Assembly: GCA_964458125.1 (NCBI GenBank)
Contig: CAYWHE010000013.1
Coordinates: forward strand, 1-33,251
Source of the DNA: CAYWHE01 sp964458125
Lineage (GTDB): Bacteria; Bacteroidota; Bacteroidia; AKYH767-A; OLB10
Direction: 5' to 3'
DNA length: 33,251 bases
Shown piece after piece: positions 24,222-32,945 of this stretch. Within the stretch, counting starts at the first letter, position 1; every line of letters begins with the position of its first letter. The notes under the pieces are model-generated. The model worked only from the letters and a program-made list of their open reading frames with translations, was not told where the DNA came from and did not search any database. The position numbers were made by a program, and so were the translations under genes.

Positions 24222-26738
24222 ATGAATAAACTTATCAATGCCATCATGTATCTTTTCCTTTTAACCGCCGGATTCGGTTGCCGGCCCGGCCACCCGTCCA
24301 AAGAAAAAGAAGAAGTGAACGACTGGTTCATCAGCCAGCGCATTTTCCCCTATGGACGGATGGATTACCAGGCATACCGGGACGCCCTTCACTGGCGTAA
24401 CGCTTCACTCAACCGTTCACCCATGCCGGGTTCAAGTAATCACTGGCAGTTTGCAGGTTGCATCAACATCGGCGGGCGCATCACGGATGTGGAAATGCAT
24501 GCGTCGGACTTGCAGACCATTTATATCGGGGCAGCATCCGGTGGGGTGTTTAAATCTCCTGATGCCGGAAATTCATGGTTCCCGGTTTTCGATAACCAGA
24601 CTTCCCTTTCTATTGGCGATATCGCCATTGCTCCTTCCGATCCGGCCATCCTGTATGTTGGCACCGGTGAGGCCAATGGGGGAGGCGGTTCGCTCACCTA
24701 TGACGGAAACGGTGTCTACAAATCAACAGATTCCGGCTTAACATGGACGTCCGTAGGTTTGGAACTCACCCGGAACACGGGCCGCATGGCCATTGATCCT
24801 GATAATCCGGACAGGGTTTTTGCAGCCACCATGGGCGATCTCTTCGGAAATAATCCCGACCGGGGTCTTTACCGCACCACCGACGGCGGTTCAACCTGGC
24901 AACAGGTGCTTTCCACCAGCGATTCAACCGGTGCCATTGACGTGGTGATCAATCCACAGCATCCCGATACGGTATTTGCCTGCCTGTGGGAACGGGTAAG
25001 GAGGCCCGACAGGAGAAATTACGGTGGACCTTCTTCCGGAATTTATCGTTCCTATAATGGCGGAAATACCTGGATCAAGCTCACCAACGGGCTTCCATCC
25101 GGAGTTGATCTGGGCAGGATAGGAATCGATATTTCCAAAAGCAACCCCAATATCCTCTACGCCACCGTTACGGATTATATGGGCGCCCATATAGGCCTGT
25201 ACAAAACGGTCAACAACGGAGATACCTGGACGGATATAACCAATGGCTTCAGCCCGAATGCTGCCAGTTACTGGTATGGACGCATTAAAGTCGATCCCGT
25301 GAACCCCGACATCGTTTATGAAATTGATTTTGATTTGTGGCAAACCACCGATGGGGGTCAGAACTGGTTCAATCTTTCCGGATTCAGCAATGTGCATGTC
25401 GATCAGCATGAACTCTATATTCATCCACTCAATCACGATTTCCTGGTGCTGGGCAATGACGGCGGCATTTATACATCTTATGACGGCGGGTCCTTCTGGA
25501 CACACGATGAAACCCTGCCTGTCACGCAATTTTACACCTGTGAAATGGATGAAACAAATCCCTCCAATCTTTACGGTGGCGCCCAGGATAACGGGGTGAA
25601 CTGCACGGTTACCGGGCAGCATGACGACTGGTTTTCCATTCTGGGCGGGGACGGCTTTGTGGTGCTGGTGGATCCAGCCAATCCAAACCTCGTTTATGCC
25701 GAGTACCAGTATGCCGGTCTGAACTGCGGTACAACCGGTGTTGACCCCATCGACAGGGTAAACTGGAATGCCCCTTTTATTTTTAATCCTCAAAATTCAA
25801 ATACCCTTTACCTGGGCACCGATAAGGTTTACAAGAGTACGGATAACGGTTCTTTCTGGGATCCCATCAGTCCCGATCTGACCAATGGCAGCGGAACGGC
25901 ATCCTATCCTATCGTTTACGGAACCATCACCACCCTTGCCGTGGCTCCTTCCGATACCAGTGTGATCTGGGCCGGTACCGATGACGGTAACATTCAGTTG
26001 AGTACGGATGAAGGCGCCAGCTGGAACCTGGTCTCCGGGGGACTGCCTTACCGCTGGGTGACCCGTATTGCCGTTGATCCCGTAAGTCCGCTGACTGCTT
26101 ATGCCACCTTATCGGGTTACCGTTATCACGATAACATGTCGCATGTTTACAAAACAACTAATGGGGGCGGCAACTGGACAGATATTGGCGCCGGTCTGCC
26201 CGATGTGCCCGTGAATGACATCATCCTGGACAGCACCCTGAATAATCTGTACATCGCCACCGATGCCGGCGTGTTTTATACCCCTGCCGATTCGCTGGAC
26301 TGGCAGTTGCTGGGGGATTCCATGCCTGTTGTTCCCGTTCTGGACCTGCGGCTTCATGAAGGAACACGGACCTTGCTGGCAGCTACCTATGGACGTTCCA
26401 TGTATACCTACGACCTGTCCTATCTCACTTCATCGGTTTCACCCGTACCGGAAGGTGAAATTTCAGCCATGAAAGCTTATCCTTCACCGTTTACCGAATA
26501 CCTGGCTGTTTCCTTTTACGTGGAAAAGGAAGCCGTGCTAAGCCTTTCCCTGCTTGACCTGCAGGGTCGCAAGGTAAGCGAAGTGTTTATCGGGAAACGA
26601 AGCAGGGGCAATCATTCCATCCGGATTAACAACGGTTCAAATGTACTGGGGTTGAGTGACGGGGTATACCTGCTGAATATCAAGGGAAATCTGAATTCAT
26701 TGACCCAAAAGGTGATTTTTAATAAAACGAAACCTTAA
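24222..26738 (+). CDS. VPS10/sortilin-like repeat protein with lipobox and T9SS type A domain
   Basis: An 838-residue protein. The body (about 65-740) has repeated Asp-box/BNR units such as GGVFKSPDAGNSW, GVYKSTDSGLTW, GLYRTTDGGSTW, GLYKTVNNGDTW and VYKTTNGGGNW, so it should fold as one or two large beta-propellers like VPS10 domains. The last 85 or so residues are a T9SS type A domain (AYPSPFTEYLAVSF, LLDLQGRKV, GVYLLNI). The N-terminus reads LLTAGFGC, a good lipobox with Cys20, which would route the protein to signal peptidase II. Lipidation together with a T9SS sorting domain is uncommon. No catalytic site can be assigned; glycan or protein binding at the surface is most likely. Confidence 0.88.
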   Translation: MNKLINAIMYLFLLTAGFGCRPGHPSKEKEEVNDWFISQRIFPYGRMDYQAYRDALHWRNASLNRSPMPGSSNHWQFAGCINIGGRITDVEMHASDLQTIYIGAASGGVFKSPDAGNSWFPVFDNQTSLSIGDIAIAPSDPAILYVGTGEANGGGGSLTYDGNGVYKSTDSGLTWTSVGLELTRNTGRMAIDPDNPDRVFAATMGDLFGNNPDRGLYRTTDGGSTWQQVLSTSDSTGAIDVVINPQHPDTVFACLWERVRRPDRRNYGGPSSGIYRSYNGGNTWIKLTNGLPSGVDLGRIGIDISKSNPNILYATVTDYMGAHIGLYKTVNNGDTWTDITNGFSPNAASYWYGRIKVDPVNPDIVYEIDFDLWQTTDGGQNWFNLSGFSNVHVDQHELYIHPLNHDFLVLGNDGGIYTSYDGGSFWTHDETLPVTQFYTCEMDETNPSNLYGGAQDNGVNCTVTGQHDDWFSILGGDGFVVLVDPANPNLVYAEYQYAGLNCGTTGVDPIDRVNWNAPFIFNPQNSNTLYLGTDKVYKSTDNGSFWDPISPDLTNGSGTASYPIVYGTITTLAVAPSDTSVIWAGTDDGNIQLSTDEGASWNLVSGGLPYRWVTRIAVDPVSPLTAYATLSGYRYHDNMSHVYKTTNGGGNWTDIGAGLPDVPVNDIILDSTLNNLYIATDAGVFYTPADSLDWQLLGDSMPVVPVLDLRLHEGTRTLLAATYGRSMYTYDLSYLTSSVSPVPEGEISAMKAYPSPFTEYLAVSFYVEKEAVLSLSLLDLQGRKVSEVFIGKRSRGNHSIRINNGSNVLGLSDGVYLLNIKGNLNSLTQKVIFNKTKP

Positions 26739-26935
26739 ATCCTGCCAGACTTTTCCGATCTTCTGAACGGCTATACCCATCTCCGGTTATCTTCAAATAT
26801 TCGCTCAACCCGGGCTAATCGATTCAACCTGATCGGGAGATACACGCTCAGCAATGGTTTTAAAAAATCATAATTATTAAACCTTTTAAACGTTTATAAC
26901 GGCATTCGCAACCTGGCATATCCCCGCTAAATATA

Positions 26936-26943
26936 TATCTTTG
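26936..26943 (+). promoter_or_regulatory. -7 promoter box before the DUF3822 gene
   Basis: TATCTTTG, nine bases before the ATG at 26952, is a perfect TAnnTTTG box; the expected -33 site reads CTGG. The short distance suggests a very short leader, as at 9386. The rest of 26739-26935 shows nothing I can name. Confidence 0.5.
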
Positions 26944-26951
26944 CTTTCCAG

Positions 26952-27833
26952 ATGCAGGCGGACTTAAACCAGACCGGTTACGGTTTTAAAATAGTGGATG
27001 AATCCTATGATCCCGTGAGGACACCGGATTATCAACTCTTTTTGTATGGAGCCGAAGACGGCATTTCGATGGCCATTCTCGATTCCAGGAGAAATTCATT
27101 CATTGCCTTGCAGGAGTATACCACCGGGGCGCTCATGGGAGTGGCTGATTTTTGCCTGAAACTTCTTCCCGTTCTGGAAGATGATCTGCTGCTCTCCTCC
27201 CCGGGTTTTAAATCGGTCAGCTTTTGTTACGGAGGCATGAAATCCACGTTGGTTCCCGACCCGTTGTTTAAACAGGACGAAACCCGTGAACTTCTGGGTT
27301 TTCATTTCCCGCACGGGGACCGGGAAAACATTTACGCCGATCACCTGAAACGGCTGGGGGCCCGGAATATCTTCGCCGTCCCGGTTCCGGTTACCTTGCT
27401 GATCGCTGAAAAATTTCCCCAGGCCTCCTTTCACCACCACGCCACAGCTTTTACGGAAAGCCTCCTGCAGAATAATAAAAACAGGGATGAAAAAATCGTG
27501 ACGGTTCATGTCCGGCTCACGGGTTTTGAACTGGCCGTTACACGTAGAAATGAGTTGTTGTTTTACAACAGTTTCCGCTACCAGACGACCGGTGATTTTC
27601 TATACTTTGTTTTATTTGTCATGGAACAACTTCAGCTGAACCCGGAGACCACTCCTTTTGTCTTTACAGGTGCGGCCGATAAAAACTCCGCCTTGTATAT
27701 CGACACCTGCAAATACATCCGCGAGGTATCCTTTGGCGAGCGCACGTCTTTGTGTTCCTTTTCCTATGCCTTTGATGAACTCCCGGGACATTTTCATTAC
27801 ATCCTGTTTAACCAGTACCTGTGCGAATCATAA
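26952..27833 (+). CDS. DUF3822 family protein
   Basis: A 293-residue soluble protein without a signal peptide, recognised as DUF3822 by its LFLYGAEDGISMAILD and VHVRLTGFELAVTRRN-like segments and by its position just before rsmD, which is usual for the family in Bacteroidota. The function is unknown. Its last 13 bases overlap the rsmD start, so the two are translationally coupled, and coaD follows. That suggests a housekeeping role tied to rRNA modification or CoA supply, by context only. Confidence 0.85.
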   Translation: MQADLNQTGYGFKIVDESYDPVRTPDYQLFLYGAEDGISMAILDSRRNSFIALQEYTTGALMGVADFCLKLLPVLEDDLLLSSPGFKSVSFCYGGMKSTLVPDPLFKQDETRELLGFHFPHGDRENIYADHLKRLGARNIFAVPVPVTLLIAEKFPQASFHHHATAFTESLLQNNKNRDEKIVTVHVRLTGFELAVTRRNELLFYNSFRYQTTGDFLYFVLFVMEQLQLNPETTPFVFTGAADKNSALYIDTCKYIREVSFGERTSLCSFSYAFDELPGHFHYILFNQYLCES

Positions 27834-28354
27834 GCGGCAGGTTCAGGGGCAAGAGCATCCTGGCTCCGGCCTCTCTTCCCGTTAGGCCAACTACTGATTT
27901 TGCCAAAACCGGGCTATTTAACATCCTGAATAATTACATCGATTACGGGAGCGTCTCCCTGCTGGACCTCTTCAGCGGCACAGGAAACATCACCTATGAA
28001 TTTATTTCAAGAGACTGCACCCGCATCACGGCCGTTGATGCAGACCGGCAATGTATTCGCTTCATCTCCGATACCGTACAACGATTGCAGGCCACCGGTG
28101 TGCAGGTAATCAAAGATGATGTTTTTCGTTTCCTGGCAAATTGTCCGGATTCCTATGATGTGATTTTTGCCGATCCGCCATTTGATCTGGAAAGGGCCGG
28201 AGAAATACACTCCCTGGTTTTTCAAAACAAACTGTTGAAACCGGGAGGCTGGTTCATCCTGGAACATGCATCCGGAAAGGAGCTGGGCCCTGATCCGCAT
28301 TTTAAGGAGACAAGAAAATACGGTCATGTTTCTTTTTCCTTTTTTCAGGAATGA
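27821..28354 (+). CDS. rsmD: 16S rRNA (guanine-966-N2)-methyltransferase RsmD
   Basis: A 177-residue protein starting at GTG (27821), which gives the standard MRIISGRFRGK N-terminus. RPTTDFAKTGLFNIL precedes the SAM-binding motif LLDLFSGTGNI near 48-58. The catalytic FADPPFD motif lies near 111-117. It methylates G966 in 16S rRNA during 30S assembly. It overlaps DUF3822 by 13 bp and lies 30 bp before coaD. Confidence 0.95.
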   Translation: MRIISGRFRGKSILAPASLPVRPTTDFAKTGLFNILNNYIDYGSVSLLDLFSGTGNITYEFISRDCTRITAVDADRQCIRFISDTVQRLQATGVQVIKDDVFRFLANCPDSYDVIFADPPFDLERAGEIHSLVFQNKLLKPGGWFILEHASGKELGPDPHFKETRKYGHVSFSFFQE

Positions 28355-28384
28355 ATATCTTCACAGCACTAAATAAATCAGCCT

Positions 28385-28837
28385 ATGAAAACTGCAGTCT
28401 TCCCCGGATCATTCGATCCTCCTACGCTGGGACATCTTGATATCATCAGGAAGGCGCTTCCACTGTTCGACAAAATCGTGATTGGCATCGGTGACAACTC
28501 GGCTAAGCAGTATCGCTTTGACCTGGAGAAAAGAAAATCCTGGCTTCAGGAAATATACAGAAACGAAAAGAAAATTGAAGTGCGTACGTATCAATCCCTG
28601 ACGGTAGACTTTTGTAAAGAAACCGGCGCAGGTTACATCATCCGTGGTCTTCGTTCTGCGCTTGACTTTGAATACGAACGCCCCATTGCAAACCTAAACC
28701 ATTCCATGTCGGGTGTTGAAACCATTTTTTTGCTTTCTGATGAAAAATATGCCTCTCTTTCTTCCACCATCATTCGCGAAATAATCCGGTATGGAGGTGA
28801 TGTATCTCATTTCGTTCCGAAGGAAGTGAAAATTTGA
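28385..28837 (+). CDS. coaD: Phosphopantetheine adenylyltransferase
   Basis: A 150-residue protein of normal length. The nucleotidyltransferase motif TLGH is at 14-17 within FPGSFDPPTLGH, followed by YIIRGLRSALDFEYE and the C-terminal SSTIIRE motif that binds ATP. It makes dephospho-CoA from 4'-phosphopantetheine and ATP, the penultimate step of CoA synthesis. It ends ten bases before a decapitated T9SS domain ORF. Confidence 0.97.
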   Translation: MKTAVFPGSFDPPTLGHLDIIRKALPLFDKIVIGIGDNSAKQYRFDLEKRKSWLQEIYRNEKKIEVRTYQSLTVDFCKETGAGYIIRGLRSALDFEYERPIANLNHSMSGVETIFLLSDEKYASLSSTIIREIIRYGGDVSHFVPKEVKI

Positions 28838-28847
28838 TAATGGAAGT

Positions 28848-29033
28848 ATGGCAGAGGTAATCAAAGATGAAATTTTGAGGCATACGGATTGTAGGCTGCT
28901 GGTTTCGTTTCCAGTTCATTCCGGATCAGGAGAAGTCCTGGTCCCATTGTTGAATATTTCAGATGGATTTTACCTCTGGGAGTTTCGATCAGATCGTTTT
29001 ACCAGAAAAGGTAAGCTGGTTATTTCAAGATAA
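28848..29033 (+). pseudogene. Remnant of a T9SS type A sorting domain (5'-truncated gene)
   Basis: A 61-codon frame whose product matches only the second part of a T9SS type A domain: a TDCRLLVSF strand in place of the usual D-x-x-G-R-L-L, then LNISDGFYLWEF and a RKGKLVISR end. It has no signal peptide, no body and lacks the PNP-type beginning of the domain, so it cannot be exported. The first dozen residues may be derived rather than native. It lies ten bases after coaD and five before the next T9SS gene. It most likely marks the end of a lost secreted protein gene. Confidence 0.7.
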
Positions 29034-29038
29034 TTCCA

Positions 29039-30559
29039 ATGAAAAATTTCCTTCGTTTATTCATCCTATACCTGGGATTATCCATCCCCTTGGATTCCAC
29101 TGCGCAAATGAATAATTTCTGGTTACTTGGTTACGGTTCCGGAATACTTAATCCAAATAATATGGTATATTCAATCGACTTTCGATCAGGTCAGATTGAA
29201 TACGATACTATTTTTAGGAAATATAGTTACCGATCAAATGTTGCAGTTATGTGTGATACAAACGGAAATCTTTTATTTTACACGAACGGATTTGCTATCA
29301 TGAATGCACAGCATGATACCATGGTAAATGGAGATGGATTGAACCCTGCACCATTGGGAAGTGGAGGTTGGGCAACAAGTGGGATGCCTTATGCACAAAT
29401 GTCAATAATTATTCCATCTCCAGACAGTATAAATAAATACATTTTAATTCATCATGCCTTCTATGATATAATTCAATTGCCGAATTCATTTTGCGATACC
29501 TTGTTTTACAGTTTGGTCGACATGAACCTGGACAGCGGTAGAGGGGCTGTTGTGGTTAAGAATCAGGCTCTTTGGACCGGAAATGCTTTTGCATCTGATC
29601 TGATTAACCAGGGCTGCCTGACTGCATGCAAGCATGCCAACGGAAGAGATTGGTGGATTGTAACCCATAAGGACAGTACGAACATTTTTATGACTTTTTT
29701 ATTGACCCCTTCCGGTTTCAGTGGCCCCTTTTTTCAATCCATCGGACCGGTGATAAATTTCAGGGGCCCGCAAGCCTGCTTTTCACCCGATGGTTACAAA
29801 TATGCTATCATTGTTAATCACAGGCCACATATCTTTGATTTTGACCGATGCACAGGTTTGTTAAGTAACCATAAAAATTTAGGTCCTTTTAACATAAACA
29901 CAAACAGTTCTGAAGGTATCGTGTTTTCACCAAATTCACGGTTTTTATATGCATCGGCATTTACTGAAATATATCAATGGGATACTTACAGCCCACAAAT
30001 CAATTCAACCAAAACAACGGTTTGTTTATATGATTCAGTAAATCCCTGCCCGAATTACCTTGTTGAATTTTATTTAATGCAGGCAGCCATTGACGGGAAA
30101 ATATATATCAGTTCTCCCAATAGTAGCAACTGCATGAGCGTAATAAATAACCCCGACAGTGCAGGGCTGGCTTGCAATGCCGTTGCACGGGGATTGTCCA
30201 CATTGCCATTTTACAACGGAGCAAGCGTACCCTATTATCCCAATTTTTATCTTGGTCCTGAAACGGGTAGTGTATGCGATAGCCTCACGGCTGTATCAGA
30301 AAATGTTGGTTTTTCAATGTCCCTTTCAGCTTATCCTAATCCAGGCAACGGGGTGTTTCGTATTTCCTACCAGATGCCGCATGGTGAGCCGGGGATAATG
30401 GAGTTGTTTAACAGTCTGGGCCAATGTGTTTATACCCACCCGCTGAGTCCGTGGAGCAGGGTGCATGAGGTTGATATTTCTCTGCAACCATCCGGGCTCT
30501 ATTATTGCCTGGTTCGAAGCGATGCATACCAGGGAAGCATTAAGGTAGTGAAGGAGTAA
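29039..30559 (+). CDS. T9SS-exported propeller-like protein (type A sorting domain)
   Basis: A 506-residue protein with a signal peptide (MKNFLRLFILYLGLSIPLDS, then TAQ). The body contains repeated segments of the FSPDGYKYAIIVN and FSPNSRFLYASAF type, typical of WD40/PQQ-like beta-propellers, and several Cys residues. The C-terminal 75 or so residues are a type A sorting domain (AYPNPGNGVFRISY, ELFNSLGQCVY, GLYYCLVRS, IKVVKE). No enzymatic motif is visible. The coding sequence is visibly AT-richer than coaD's upstream neighbours and the following protease, suggesting recent acquisition. It ends 7 bp from the converging protease gene. Confidence 0.9.
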   Translation: MKNFLRLFILYLGLSIPLDSTAQMNNFWLLGYGSGILNPNNMVYSIDFRSGQIEYDTIFRKYSYRSNVAVMCDTNGNLLFYTNGFAIMNAQHDTMVNGDGLNPAPLGSGGWATSGMPYAQMSIIIPSPDSINKYILIHHAFYDIIQLPNSFCDTLFYSLVDMNLDSGRGAVVVKNQALWTGNAFASDLINQGCLTACKHANGRDWWIVTHKDSTNIFMTFLLTPSGFSGPFFQSIGPVINFRGPQACFSPDGYKYAIIVNHRPHIFDFDRCTGLLSNHKNLGPFNINTNSSEGIVFSPNSRFLYASAFTEIYQWDTYSPQINSTKTTVCLYDSVNPCPNYLVEFYLMQAAIDGKIYISSPNSSNCMSVINNPDSAGLACNAVARGLSTLPFYNGASVPYYPNFYLGPETGSVCDSLTAVSENVGFSMSLSAYPNPGNGVFRISYQMPHGEPGIMELFNSLGQCVYTHPLSPWSRVHEVDISLQPSGLYYCLVRSDAYQGSIKVVKE

Positions 30560-30566
30560 ACCATCC

Positions 30567-32720
30567 TCACTGTATCACCAATTTCCTGGTAGCTTTCTGC
30601 ACACCATCAATCAGAAGAGTGTAAAAATACATCCCGCCTGGCAGGTCGCTCTTTCTGAAAATCGCTGAATGTTTGTCTTCCGTTAAAGGAATGATGGCAA
30701 CCAGCCGTCCTGCAACATCGCGGAGGTTTATTTCAACCATTTTTCCGGAATGTGGATCACTGAAGTTAAAGGTTATCAGGGCTTCACCGGAGGCCGGATT
30801 CGGATAGCAATACAGGTTCACGTCTCCGGAAAACAAAGGTTCATCCAACCCTGTTGAGCATCCGGTCAAAGCAGCAAAAGCATCTGCTTTTCCATATCCC
30901 CAGATGTTATTCGGCAGGTTGCTGCCGGTGTAAGTGTCCGTTTTGGCGCAGCCGAGAATAGCGTTTTTAATATCCAGGTAAGTGGCGGCGGGGTTTTTCT
31001 CCAGATACAAAGCGGCAATACCGGCCACCACAGGCGAGGCCGAAGAGGTTCCCCCGTCACGGATATGCTTGGCACCCGCAGCCAGCTTGTCGGGAGCATT
31101 GGCCAAAAACCAGGGAACGTCTGCAAGCACGGCGCAGGATAAGGTAACCAGCCCTGTCGCTGAAATATCAGGTTTAATCCTGCCATCACGCGTAGGCCCC
31201 TGGCTCGATCCCGGAGTATGCGTTCCAACCGTAAACGGGAAGGTTTGTATCGTCCCGTTGGCATCGGTGTAATGATCGCGGTTGATGTATTCGCCAACGG
31301 TAATTACCTTGTCGCTGCAGGTGAAACTGCTTACGATGGTCTGATGAAGATCCGGCGCCTTGTACCGGGTGATATCCGGAAATACCGCTGAATTCGGGAG
31401 GTTGGTGAAAACCATATCAAAACTCCAGACGTCAAAGGTTCCGTTGCCGTTGGTGATCAGCCTCCAGTTATAGGCCGAATCCGGGGTGATGTTGAAAGCC
31501 ATGGAATAGGTGCCGCCAACAAGTTGTCCGTAACTTTCAATAATTCCGATCCGGTTGCCGGCATTAAACAGCGTATCCTTCTGCAGTAAATTCAGGTGTG
31601 ATGCAATGGTGGTGTAAGGCAGCCTGCCGCGGAATTCATAATTGGGCGTTTTCTGATCGGCTCCGATCGCGAAGGAGATATTTTTGAAGGTGGCCGTATC
31701 TCCCCACATTTCAATATAAGTGCTTCCGGCGGGTTTGTAAAACCAGGTGAAGGCGGAGTCGTTGGCGACGGTGTACTTCAGGTGAATAGGGAAGGTGCCG
31801 GCGTTGCCCGCCGCACAAACCAGGGAGCGCCCGTTTTGCTGGGTGATCAGGTTGTCGATCAGCTGGGCCTGCAGATCCTTTCCATCATGCGAACCCATAT
31901 AGGTACCCGCGCTGATGTTGATGACACAGGGTTTGCCCAGACCGGCGGCCTTGTCGTAAATATACTTCACCGCATCGGCCACCGAGCCCAGCCAGCTGTT
32001 GTCTGGCTGGTTAAAATTCAGGGAAACGGCTATGATATCGGCCTCCGGCGCCACGCCTGAATAATTATTCATGGCATTGCCGTTCCCGGTGGCGATACCT
32101 GCCACATGTGTGCCATGCCCGCCCTGGTCGTGATGAGCGGCGGCCATGCCGTTGTCGATGTCGCTGTCGGTAAATTCCTGGCCGTAATTATACGGTTGCG
32201 GTGTATTGATGGTGTCCGGCAACAGGTGATCCCATAAAAACCGAATCCTTGTATTGCCGTTGGCCTGCTTAAAATCAGGATGGGTGAAATCAATGCCCGT
32301 GTCAATGATGCCCATCACCACGTTGGCTCCTGTATACGACACTCCGTTCAGGGGGCCCTGGCCCAACCGCACCGGCCAGATGTTGTTGTTGATCAGCATC
32401 TGGTCGTTCATCAGTTGCAGTTTCGGGGCCGACCCTTCCATCCGCACAACCCCGGGGCTGTTATAAAATAGCTCCAGTGCCATGACCGGAATTCGTACGG
32501 CGGCAATATCTCCGGCAGCATATTTAAAGGTACCCCCGCAGGTGCGCACCAGGCTTTCAATCGTTTCCATATTTCCTTTGATGAATAGTGAAATGGACCG
32601 GTCAACGGCCCCTTCACCGGCCATTTTGGCCAGTTCATAACTTAATTTGCTGGCCGGCTGTGCCGTGGCCAGGGAAATCAAAAAAATGAAAACAAACGGG
32701 AAAGAAACTGTTTTTTTCAT
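30567..32720 (-). CDS. S8 subtilisin-like serine protease with T9SS type A sorting domain
   Basis: A 717-residue protein with a signal peptide (MKKTVSFPFVFIFLISLATAQ) and a possible inhibitor-like prodomain at about 30-105. The catalytic triad is complete: Asp140 in GIIDTGIDFTHPDF, His202 in GGHGTHVAGIATG, and Ser559 in GGTSSASPVVAG, with the oxyanion Asn306 in CAAGN. Between about 310 and 470 there is a large beta-rich insert, as in subtilases carrying a jelly-roll domain. The end is a type A domain (CYPNPASGEALITF, RDVAGRLVAI, GGMYFYTL, ATRKLVIQ). It should be exported by T9SS and act outside the cell or on its surface. Confidence 0.95.
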   Translation of the reverse strand: MKKTVSFPFVFIFLISLATAQPASKLSYELAKMAGEGAVDRSISLFIKGNMETIESLVRTCGGTFKYAAGDIAAVRIPVMALELFYNSPGVVRMEGSAPKLQLMNDQMLINNNIWPVRLGQGPLNGVSYTGANVVMGIIDTGIDFTHPDFKQANGNTRIRFLWDHLLPDTINTPQPYNYGQEFTDSDIDNGMAAAHHDQGGHGTHVAGIATGNGNAMNNYSGVAPEADIIAVSLNFNQPDNSWLGSVADAVKYIYDKAAGLGKPCVINISAGTYMGSHDGKDLQAQLIDNLITQQNGRSLVCAAGNAGTFPIHLKYTVANDSAFTWFYKPAGSTYIEMWGDTATFKNISFAIGADQKTPNYEFRGRLPYTTIASHLNLLQKDTLFNAGNRIGIIESYGQLVGGTYSMAFNITPDSAYNWRLITNGNGTFDVWSFDMVFTNLPNSAVFPDITRYKAPDLHQTIVSSFTCSDKVITVGEYINRDHYTDANGTIQTFPFTVGTHTPGSSQGPTRDGRIKPDISATGLVTLSCAVLADVPWFLANAPDKLAAGAKHIRDGGTSSASPVVAGIAALYLEKNPAATYLDIKNAILGCAKTDTYTGSNLPNNIWGYGKADAFAALTGCSTGLDEPLFSGDVNLYCYPNPASGEALITFNFSDPHSGKMVEINLRDVAGRLVAIIPLTEDKHSAIFRKSDLPGGMYFYTLLIDGVQKATRKLVIQ

Positions 32721-32868
32721 ACTGTTGATGGTTTTTAACGGTAAGCCGGTTAAACGGATGATCCTGCAGGAAGGTTATGCCACCTGAATTAAACCGGGTG
32801 GTCGCCTGCATTCGGATATGAACTGGTTTTGCTATGGTCCTTCCGCTTTCCCGGTGAGGAAAATTAGT

Positions 32869-32876
32869 TACCTTTG
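32869..32876 (+). promoter_or_regulatory. -7 promoter box before ettA
   Basis: TACCTTTG is a perfect TAnnTTTG box; TTTC at 32847-32850 is a near-match -33 element 18 bp upstream. Transcription would start about 60 bases before the ettA ATG. The other half of 32721-32945, upstream of the protease, shows no clear promoter. Confidence 0.6.
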
Positions 32877-32945
32877 TGCCTCTTTTGCAGGAATGATCAT
32901 GACCTTTCCTGAGCATAAAGATGACACAAAAATAGTATTTATAAA

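Noticed and set aside
24924..25793. 289-codon minus-strand frame opposite the sortilin-like gene.
   Set aside because: Antisense to Asp-box repeats; no signal or domain of its own.
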